Positions 56,314 through 64,000 of a stretch of DNA of 64,000 nt are shown in pieces. The notes below the pieces were generated by a model. It did not search any database. It was not told where the DNA came from and saw only the letters and a list, made by a program, of their open reading frames with translations. The DNA comes from Pseudomonas sp. MM211 (GTDB lineage Bacteria > Pseudomonadota > Gammaproteobacteria > Pseudomonadales > Pseudomonadaceae), in contig NZ_CP081942.1 of NCBI RefSeq assembly GCF_020386635.1, positions 1,550,001 through 1,614,000 of the forward strand. Reading direction: 5' to 3'. The first letter of the stretch is position 1, and each line of letters begins with the position of its first letter. The translations under genes and the position numbers were made by a program.

Positions 56314-56338
56314 GCCCCGTAAACAGCGGGGCTTTTTT
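56314..56338 (+). terminator. Rho-independent terminator of trxA
   Basis: GCCCCG (56314-56319) pairs with CGGGGC (56327-56332) around TAAACAG and runs into six T. Confidence 0.92.
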
Positions 56339-56539
56339 CTGTGTAAAGGCTAGACGCATTCGTAAAGCCGATGTTACATTCGGGGCCGTTGCTTTTCCTA
56401 AGTGACCCCCTGCACGCCGCTGCCGACGCATTCCTAATCGAACATTCGACAATAAAGCGGGCGCCTGTCGCCTATCTGCGCCGCGGCCTCTCAAGCTCAA
56501 TGCTTACCATCCCCTCCTTTACGATTACGTCATTCCTAT
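56339..56539 (+). promoter_or_regulatory. rho leader, pyrimidine-rich and without a clear ribosome site
   Basis: 200 bases between the trxA terminator and rho. The last 52 bases (56488-56539) contain only four G, with C/T-rich words such as CCATCCCCTCCTTTACG, the composition of a Rho-binding (rut) region. No Shine-Dalgarno motif precedes the ATG at 56540. It fits autogenous control of rho by Rho-dependent attenuation, known in E. coli. Confidence 0.6.
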
Positions 56540-57799
<1,260 letters not shown>

Positions 57800-57815
57800 C
57801 GTCTGGTGGTATGAC

Positions 57816-57838
57816 AAAGCCGGGGAAACCCGGCTTTT
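57816..57838 (+). terminator. Rho-independent terminator of rho
   Basis: AAGCCGGG (57817-57824) pairs with CCCGGCTT (57829-57836) around GAAA and is followed by TTG. Confidence 0.85.
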
Positions 57839-57917
57839 GTCTGTCTGTAGTATCGCTATTCTTCTGCAATACCGACTTCGGCGCTAAACTTTGCGCCCCG
57901 ATTCGAGAGGCTCCAGC

Positions 57918-59384
57918 ATGCAGTATCGCGACCTGCGCGACTTTATCCGCGGCCTGGAACAGCGCGGCGAGCTCAAGCGCATTCAGGCGCCGGTGTCGCC
58001 AATCCTGGAAATGACCGAGATTTGCGACCGTACCCTGCGCAAGGGCGGCCCGGCATTGCTGTTCGAAAACCCCACTGGCCATAATGTGCCGGTGCTCGGC
58101 AACCTGTTTGGCACGCCGAAGCGCGTGGCGCTGGGCATGGGCGCGGAAGAGGTGTCGGAGCTGCGCGAAATCGGCAAACTGCTGGCATTTCTCAAGGAGC
58201 CTGAGCCGCCGAAGGGGCTCAAGGATGCCTGGAGCAAGCTGCCGATCTTCAGAAAAATCATCAGCATGGCGCCCAAGGTGCTCAAGGATGCGCCGTGCCA
58301 CGAAGTGATCGAGGAGGGCGATGACGTCGACCTCGGCAAACTGCCAATCCAGCATTGCTGGCCGGGCGATGTGGCACCGCTGATCACCTGGGGTCTGACG
58401 ATCACCAAGGGGCCGAACAAGGAGCGCCAGAACCTCGGCATCTACCGCCAGCAGGTCATCGGTCGCAACAAGGTGATCATGCGCTGGCTCAGCCACCGTG
58501 GTGGCGCGCTGGACTATCGCGAGTGGTGCGAGAAGCATCCAGGCAAACCTTATCCAGTCTGTGTGGCCCTGGGCGCTGACCCGGCGACCATTCTCGGCGC
58601 GGTGACGCCGGTGCCCGATAGTTTGTCCGAATATGCGTTCGCCGGCCTGTTGCGTGGCCACCGTACCGAGCTGGTCAAGGCCATCGGCAGTGATCTGCAG
58701 GTGCCGGCCAGTGCTGAAATCGTCCTCGAGGGCGTTATCCATCCGGGCGAGACCGCGCCAGAGGGGCCGTACGGCGATCACACCGGCTACTACAACGAAG
58801 TCGACACCTTCCCGGTGTTCACCATCGAGCGCATCACCCGGCGTCGCGACCCGATCTATCACTCGACCTACACCGGTCGGCCGCCGGATGAGCCGGCGAT
58901 TCTCGGCGTGGCGCTGAACGAAGTGTTCGTGCCGATTCTGCAGAAGCAATTCCCCGAAATCACTGACTTCTACCTGCCGCCGGAAGGCTGTTCCTACCGC
59001 ATGGCGGTGGTGACCATCAAGAAGCAGTACCCCGGTCATGCCAAGCGCGTGATGCTCGGTGTGTGGTCGTTCCTGCGACAGTTCATGTACACCAAGTTCG
59101 TTATCGTCACCGACGACGACATCAACGCCCGGGACTGGAACGACGTAATCTGGGCCATCACCACGCGCATGGATCCCAAGCGCGACACGGTGATGATTGA
59201 GAACACGCCGATCGACTACCTGGATTTCGCTTCGCCGATCTCCGGTCTGGGCTCGAAGATGGGCCTCGACGCCACCCACAAGTGGCCGGGCGAGACCAAT
59301 CGCGAGTGGGGGCGGGCGATCGTCAAGGACGACGCGGTCACGCGTCGTGTGGATGAAATCTGGAGCCAGTTGGGAATCGATTGA
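57918..59384 (+). CDS. ubiD: 3-octaprenyl-4-hydroxybenzoate carboxy-lyase
   Basis: 488-residue UbiD decarboxylase of ubiquinone biosynthesis, using prenylated FMN made by UbiX. Family stretches include [37 protein letters not shown] and [17 protein letters not shown]. The start at 57918 (MQYRDLRDF) is the family start. The TGA shares a base with the ATG of the following reductase gene, so the two are coupled. Membrane-peripheral, cytosolic side. Confidence 0.97.
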   Translation: MQYRDLRDFIRGLEQRGELKRIQAPVSPILEMTEICDRTLRKGGPALLFENPTGHNVPVLGNLFGTPKRVALGMGAEEVSELREIGKLLAFLKEPEPPKGLKDAWSKLPIFRKIISMAPKVLKDAPCHEVIEEGDDVDLGKLPIQHCWPGDVAPLITWGLTITKGPNKERQNLGIYRQQVIGRNKVIMRWLSHRGGALDYREWCEKHPGKPYPVCVALGADPATILGAVTPVPDSLSEYAFAGLLRGHRTELVKAIGSDLQVPASAEIVLEGVIHPGETAPEGPYGDHTGYYNEVDTFPVFTIERITRRRDPIYHSTYTGRPPDEPAILGVALNEVFVPILQKQFPEITDFYLPPEGCSYRMAVVTIKKQYPGHAKRVMLGVWSFLRQFMYTKFVIVTDDDINARDWNDVIWAITTRMDPKRDTVMIENTPIDYLDFASPISGLGSKMGLDATHKWPGETNREWGRAIVKDDAVTRRVDEIWSQLGID

Positions 59385-60349
59385 TGAAGGTCACCCTGCA
59401 ACCGTCCGGTGCGGTTCTCGATGTCGACGCCGGCGAACGCATCCTCGATGCTGCCCGGCGCCTCGGCTACACCTGCCCGCAGAGCTGCCGTAATGGCAAT
59501 TGTCACGTGTGTATGGCGCTGCTGGTCGAAGGGCGCGTGCGCCAAGGCGATGCCGAACTCGACCACGGCGAGCTGTACACCTGCATTGCCGAACCGTTGG
59601 AAGACTGTGTGCTGCACTGGGATGGTGTGCTGGCGCCTGGTGAACTCGCGGTACGCAGCCTGGGCTGTCAGGTGCTGGCGTGCATCGATGCCGGTGGCGA
59701 CGTCTGGCGTGTGCGCTTGCGTGCACCGGCAGGCAAGCCGCCGCGCTACCACGCCGGTCAGTACCTGCTGATCGAGCGTCGGGATGGCGAGAAGTCGGCG
59801 TTTTCCATGGCGTCTGCCCCCCAGGAAGGTCGCGATCTGGAGCTGCATATCCTTGGCCGCGAAGCGAGCGCCTTGAACCTGCTGCAGCAACTGCGCGAGG
59901 ACGGTGTGGCGCGGGTGCAACTGCCGTTCGGCGATGCCCATCTGGCCGAGCTGCCGAACGGCCCGCTGGTGCTGATCGCCGCCGGTACCGGCATGGCGCA
60001 GATGCATAGCCTGATCGAGGAATGTCGCTCGCGCGGCTTCGAGCATCCCGTACACCTGTACTGGGGGGCGCGGCAGCCCGAGGATTTCTACAGCTTGCCG
60101 CACTGGGATGAATGGCAGGCGCTGCCCAATCTGTTCCTGCACCAGGTGGTCAGCGACCAGTGTGGCTGGCAGGGCCGTTGCGGCCTGCTGCACGAAGCGA
60201 TCCGCGAGGACTTCGACGACCTTGGCGCACTGCACGTCTACGCCAGCGGCTCCCCGAGCATGGTCTACGCCACGCTGGATGCGCTGGTCGAAGCCGGCAT
60301 GGACGCCCACCAGATGCGCGCCGACGTATTCGCCTACGCGCCACGCTGA
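59384..60349 (+). CDS. Ferredoxin-type NAD(P)H oxidoreductase (CDP-6-deoxyglucoseen reductase-like)
   Basis: 321-residue electron-transfer enzyme. Residues 1-85 are a plant-type ferredoxin with the [2Fe-2S] cysteines Cys35, Cys40, Cys43 and Cys67 (SCRNGNCHVCM). Residues 95-190 are the FAD domain (YHAGQYLLIERRDG, SAFSMAS). The rest is the NAD(P) domain (LIAAGTGMAQMHSLIEE). It is often annotated as CDP-6-deoxy-delta-3,4-glucoseen reductase. Overlap with ubiD suggests it may reduce flavin or feed electrons into quinone biosynthesis; this is inference. Confidence 0.9.
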   Translation: MKVTLQPSGAVLDVDAGERILDAARRLGYTCPQSCRNGNCHVCMALLVEGRVRQGDAELDHGELYTCIAEPLEDCVLHWDGVLAPGELAVRSLGCQVLACIDAGGDVWRVRLRAPAGKPPRYHAGQYLLIERRDGEKSAFSMASAPQEGRDLELHILGREASALNLLQQLREDGVARVQLPFGDAHLAELPNGPLVLIAAGTGMAQMHSLIEECRSRGFEHPVHLYWGARQPEDFYSLPHWDEWQALPNLFLHQVVSDQCGWQGRCGLLHEAIREDFDDLGALHVYASGSPSMVYATLDALVEAGMDAHQMRADVFAYAPR

Positions 60350-60493
60350 CCCGCGCAACGCCGCGAAGCCTGGCGTAGAGCGCAGCGAAACCCAGGGCAG
60401 TGTTCATCGTGACATGGGTACATGCCCGACGAACGCTCCCCGCACATCGCTGCGCTCAGTGACGGGCTACGGTCAGGCGTTCACCGCCACCGA

Positions 60494-62869
60494 TCAGAAT
60501 GCCAGCGACGTCTGCAGATAGACGGTGCGCGGCTGGCCGAGGTACTTGCCGCTGTTGTTGTCGTCGAACGAGCGGGTGTAGTACTCACGACCGAACACGT
60601 TCTTGACCCCCGCCGCGACCGTCAGGTCGGACAGCTGCGGGCCGAAGTCGTACGCGCCGCGCAGCCCCCATACCATGTAGCCGGGAATCTCGCCGTTGTT
60701 GCCTGCCGCGTTTTCCGCCTTGGTATTGGCGTTGTCGGCGAACTGGCTGCTCTGGTAGCTGCCATCCACGCCCCACTGCCACGGGCCGGTTTCATAGCGA
60801 GCGCCCACCACGCCCTTGTGACGCGACGAGAAGGGCACCTGATTGCCCTTGTTGGCGCCGTTCTCGCGGATCTCGGCATCGACGAAGGTGTAGGTGGCGT
60901 ACACCGACAGGCCGCTGAGTGCCGGGTTCAGTGCCTCCAGGGCGTAGTTGAGGCTGCTTTCCACGCCGCGATGGCGGGTCTCGCCCCGTGCGGTCACGTC
61001 GTTGGTCTGCTGGTTGCTCTCGTACTGGTTGTCGAAGTTGATCAGGAAGGCGCCGATTTCCGCCTGCAGCAGGCCGTCGTCATAGCGCGTGCCGAGTTCC
61101 CAGGTGCGTGCCTTCTCCGGCTCGACGTCGCCGCTGGCCAGCGCCTTGCCCATTTGGCTGTACTGCACGGCGCCGAAGGAGCCCTCGGTGTTGGCGTACA
61201 GGTTGACCCGATCATTGACCCGGTACAGCACGTTCAGCGCCGGCAGGGCGGTGTTGTAGCGCCCGGCGGCACGGGTGCCGTTGAGCTTGTTGTCCTGGCG
61301 CGAGGCGATCTTCTCGTAGCGCACGCCAGGGGTAATGGTCCAGTTGCCGATATCGACACGGTCATCGATATACACCGCGCTGGCTTCGGTTTCGCCGCGG
61401 CTGTTGCGATCACGCTGGCTGCTGGTGCTCGGTAATACACCGCTGCTGGCTGGATTGACGAAGCGCTGCTCGTGGCTCTCCTCGCTGACATAGCGGTAGC
61501 CCACGCCCACTTCGTGGTGCAGTGCGCCGGTATCGAAGGCCTGGGAGTAGCGGGTCTCGATACCGCGTACCCAGTATTCCCGAGGCGACAGGGAAAGAAT
61601 GTTGCGCTGATCGAGAAAGCCACTGCGCAGGGTCTTGGTGAAGAAACTGGTCACGCTGAGTTCGCGATCGGCGTCCGGTGTGTAGGTGTAGCTGGCGCTG
61701 GCCAGGGTGCGGCGGCCCCAGAAGCTGTCGTAGGGGCGGGTGGACTGATACGGATCGGCATCGAAGGCCGCGGTACTGAGGCCGCCAGGCATGTCGGCTT
61801 CACCTTCGTAGTACTGACCCATGGCCGAGAAAGTGTGCACATCGTCGGCGCTGTATTTGCCCTTGAGGATCAGGTCGTCGATCTGCGTGTCGCTGTGCTC
61901 GCGCCAGTCGCTGCCGCGGGTACCCGAGTAGAGCAGCGCGCCGCCCAGGCCATTTTCGTTGGTGCCGCCGATCAGCAGGTTGCCGGTCTTCTTGAAGCCA
62001 TCCTGGCTGCTGGAAGGGCTGACTTCGGTCTGCAAGCCGCCCTTGATGGTCGGCTGGTCAGGAATGGCGCGGGTCACGAAGTTGACGATACCGCCGACGT
62101 TCTGTGGGCCGTAACGTACCGCGCCGCCGCCGCGAACCACGTCGATGGCGTCCATGTTGCCCAGGGAGATCGGGGCCAGGGACAGCTGTGGCTGGCCATA
62201 GGGTGCGAAGGGCACCGGAATGCCATCCATCAATACCGTTGAACGCGAGGCCAGGCGCGGGTTGAGGCCGCGGATGCCGAAGTTGAGCGCGAGGTCATGG
62301 CTGCCGGTGCCATTGTTTTCCGGCGCGTTGACACCGGGAATGCGGTTGAGCACTTCCCGGGCGCTGCTGGCGCCCACCTGCTCGAAGGTTTCGCGGCGGA
62401 TCACGTCGCGAGCGCCCGGGTGGTTGTACACATCGAGCGCATCGGCGCTTCCTAGCCAGTCACCCACCACGCTGGAGGCCTGCAACTGCAGGGGTTCGCC
62501 ACTGGCAACGCTGCTCAGCGCCCGCAGGCGGTAACCGCCGTCGGCGTCCCGCTCGGTGCTCAGGTCACTGCCTTGCAGCAGTCTGGCGAAGCCTTCGTCG
62601 ACTCCGTAGCTACCCTTCAGGCCCGCGCTGCTCTTGTCGGCGGTCAGAGCGGGATCGAAGGACAGCAGCACGCCACTCTGCGCGGCGAAGCGCGACAGTG
62701 CAGTACCCAGCGGGCCGGCGGGCACGTCATAGCTGTGGGTTGCCGTGCTGGTCGCGGGGTTCTCGGCGGCCACGGCCAGGTTGATCGGAAGTGTGCTCAG
62801 GGCGCCAAGGGTCAGGCCGATGGCGAGGGTGAGCGGGTGACGGCTGGTAAAGGACGTGAGCGAGACCAT
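60494..62869 (-). CDS. TonB-dependent siderophore receptor with signalling domain (FecA-like)
   Basis: 791-residue outer-membrane receptor. A signal peptide (about 1-35) precedes the STN signalling domain (YDVPAGPLGTALSRFAAQSG, residues 45-100). A TonB-box region and plug domain (EVLNRIPGVNAPENN; GPQNVGGIVNFVTRAIPD) and a barrel ending in YLQTSLAF follow. The STN domain means it talks to the FecR-type regulator encoded upstream. The ATG at 62869 follows GGAGG; a TTG four codons earlier was not used. Ligand is probably a ferric chelate such as citrate. Confidence 0.93.
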   Translation of the reverse strand: MVSLTSFTSRHPLTLAIGLTLGALSTLPINLAVAAENPATSTATHSYDVPAGPLGTALSRFAAQSGVLLSFDPALTADKSSAGLKGSYGVDEGFARLLQGSDLSTERDADGGYRLRALSSVASGEPLQLQASSVVGDWLGSADALDVYNHPGARDVIRRETFEQVGASSAREVLNRIPGVNAPENNGTGSHDLALNFGIRGLNPRLASRSTVLMDGIPVPFAPYGQPQLSLAPISLGNMDAIDVVRGGGAVRYGPQNVGGIVNFVTRAIPDQPTIKGGLQTEVSPSSSQDGFKKTGNLLIGGTNENGLGGALLYSGTRGSDWREHSDTQIDDLILKGKYSADDVHTFSAMGQYYEGEADMPGGLSTAAFDADPYQSTRPYDSFWGRRTLASASYTYTPDADRELSVTSFFTKTLRSGFLDQRNILSLSPREYWVRGIETRYSQAFDTGALHHEVGVGYRYVSEESHEQRFVNPASSGVLPSTSSQRDRNSRGETEASAVYIDDRVDIGNWTITPGVRYEKIASRQDNKLNGTRAAGRYNTALPALNVLYRVNDRVNLYANTEGSFGAVQYSQMGKALASGDVEPEKARTWELGTRYDDGLLQAEIGAFLINFDNQYESNQQTNDVTARGETRHRGVESSLNYALEALNPALSGLSVYATYTFVDAEIRENGANKGNQVPFSSRHKGVVGARYETGPWQWGVDGSYQSSQFADNANTKAENAAGNNGEIPGYMVWGLRGAYDFGPQLSDLTVAAGVKNVFGREYYTRSFDDNNSGKYLGQPRTVYLQTSLAF

Positions 62870-62944
62870 GTTGCCCTCCAATGGGTGGTGTATTGAAGGG
62901 CCAGTCGAGAATCGAAAAGGTACAGGCCGCGCAGAGGATTTTTT

Positions 62945-63904
62945 TCAGCGCGGCTCGATATGCACCCAGTAGCGGGTGAAGCGGCGGATGCGCACCGGCA
63001 GGTTGGCGGTCAGGGAATCGAGAGCGCGGTCACTGTCGTTCAGGGGGAATGCGCCGGATATGCGCAGGTCGGCCACCGCTGCGGCGCAAGTCACTCTGCC
63101 GCGGCGCTGGCGCTCGAAGGCACTGGCGAATTCGCTTAGCGGCATGTCATCGGCAATCAGCATGCCGTGCAGCCAGGCGAGTAGGTCATCGCTGGCAGGC
63201 ATCGGCGTGTCGCTACTGGCGCGGTACAGGCGCGACACCTGTCCGCTGTCGAGCTGGCGCCGGCTGCTCGGGGCGGCGCTGGGGGTGAGCTCTACGCGGC
63301 CACTGAATACCGCGACCCGTGAATGTCCGGCTTGTTGGCTGACGGAGAAGCGCGTGCCGATGGGGCGGACGCTGCCTTCGGCGGTGATCACCCTTAGCGG
63401 ACGGGGATCGCGGCCGGTTTCCAGCAGCAGTTCGCCATCGAGCAGATGCAGGATGCGTTCTGCCTGGCTGAACTCGACGCGAACGGCGCTGCTGCTGTTG
63501 AGGTTCAGCAGGCTGCCGTCGGCCAGGCGCCATTCACCCTGCTCGGCCAGGCCGGTCTGATAGTCGGCAGTCCAGCGCTGCCAGGGCTGCTCACGCAAGG
63601 CGAACCAGCCGCTGCCAGCAACGCCCATCAGCAGTGCCAGGTGCTTTATCGCGCGGCGACGGCCGATACCCGCCGGTGCATTCAGCGTGGCTCTGGCCAG
63701 ATCGGCCGGCAGCCCCTTGAAGTGGCCGCCGACGCCATTGGCGCAGGCCCAGGCCCGGGCGTTCTCGGGCGACGCTTCGAGCCATAGCCGCCAGTGCTGG
63801 TGGTCCTGTTCGCTGGCATCGCCGGCATGCAGGGTGACGTACCAGTGTGCAGCCTGGTCGAGCGCGTTATCGGACAGCGGTTGATAGGGCGCTCGGGAAC
63901 TCAT
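62945..63904 (-). CDS. FecR-type sigma regulator
   Basis: 319-residue inner-membrane anti-sigma/sigma-activator. The N-terminal cytoplasmic part has HWYVTLHAGDASEQDHQHWR and WLEASPENARAWA. A membrane helix (about 85-103, AIKHLALLMGVAGSGWFAL) follows. The periplasmic FecR domain (RVEFSQAERILHLLDGELLL; PIGTRFSVSQQ) and a C-terminal STN-contact domain come last. It relays the receptor signal to the sigma factor. Starts three bases past the sigma gene stop. Confidence 0.93.
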   Translation of the reverse strand: MSSRAPYQPLSDNALDQAAHWYVTLHAGDASEQDHQHWRLWLEASPENARAWACANGVGGHFKGLPADLARATLNAPAGIGRRRAIKHLALLMGVAGSGWFALREQPWQRWTADYQTGLAEQGEWRLADGSLLNLNSSSAVRVEFSQAERILHLLDGELLLETGRDPRPLRVITAEGSVRPIGTRFSVSQQAGHSRVAVFSGRVELTPSAAPSSRRQLDSGQVSRLYRASSDTPMPASDDLLAWLHGMLIADDMPLSEFASAFERQRRGRVTCAAAVADLRISGAFPLNDSDRALDSLTANLPVRIRRFTRYWVHIEPR

Positions 63905-63906
63905 GT

Positions 63907-64000
63907 TCAGAGGCCTGGCTGCATGCAGTGGCGGATGGCCTTGAACATGTACTGCTTCACCGAACTGAGCGACACGCCCAGGTGCTCGGCGATCTGCGGG
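63907..64000 (-). CDS. FecI-type ECF sigma factor (5' part outside window)
   Basis: Only the last 30 codons are present. They read PQIAEHLGVSLSSVKQYMFK and end AIRHCMQPGL, a sigma-70 region 4 helix-turn-helix of FecI type. The order sigma, FecR, FecA is that of cell-surface signalling operons. Confidence 0.88.
   Translation of the reverse strand, partial: PQIAEHLGVSLSSVKQYMFKAIRHCMQPGL

Overview
The window is a piece of a Pseudomonas chromosome. The GC-rich coding style, gene content (hemE, rho, ppx-trxA-rho-ubiD order, SelO/KefA/CvrA group) and GTAGGAGC-type REP repeats point to Pseudomonas. The cynABDS operon, the attC type and the pigment locus fit best with the P. mendocina/pseudoalcaligenes/oleovorans group. 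The species assignment is inference; no tRNA, rRNA or CRISPR was seen.

Layout. 1-3175: a cyanate/nitrate-type ABC transporter (binding protein cut by the window edge, permease, ATPase) translationally coupled to cyanase, ending in a strong terminator. 3281-4348: hemE. 4355-33633: about 29 kb of pigment biosynthesis that joins a dialkylresorcinol (DAR) module with an aryl polyene (APE) module. The DAR part on the + strand is darA, darB, an unknown 135-aa protein and a BtrH-like protein. Two minus-strand runs follow. One (12962 down to 8598) encodes a hot-dog dehydratase, an ABC exporter, an ACP, a ketosynthase and a ketosynthase-like protein lacking the active Cys. The other (33633 down to 13587) encodes the APE assembly line: chain-length-factor-like protein, acyltransferases, two ACPs, an AMP-ligase/hot-dog fusion, glycosyltransferase, aromatic ammonia-lyase, thioesterase, LolA-like protein, MMPL exporter, CPA2-like membrane protein, halogenase-like flavoprotein, methyltransferase, ketosynthases, FabG and dehydratase. 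The expected product is an APE acid made on ACP from an aromatic starter, exported or localised to the outer membrane, and possibly esterified to a DAR, as in flexirubins and in the Azoarcus xanthomonadin-DAR hybrid. A four-unit REP tandem array (25749-26227) interrupts this operon.

33866-40357: ordinary chromosomal genes (ParA-like ATPase, thioredoxin 2, TauE/SafE transporter, alpha/beta hydrolase, OsmC-YcaO fusion). 40536-41098: a ccdAB toxin-antitoxin pair with an operator palindrome. 41266-41730: a ComJ-like gene. 41808-46469: an integron cassette array on the minus strand with ten attC sites and eleven small cassettes, AT-richer than the surroundings and mostly of unknown function. No integrase gene lies anywhere in the window, so this is an integrase-less (CALIN-type) array or the distal part of a larger integron.

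46875-64000: core genes again. These are a CbrC-family protein, SelO, a KefA-type mechanosensitive channel, a CvrA-type K+/H+ antiporter, ppx, trxA, rho, ubiD, a ferredoxin-NAD(P)H reductase, and a FecA-FecR-FecI type siderophore signalling set running off the right edge.
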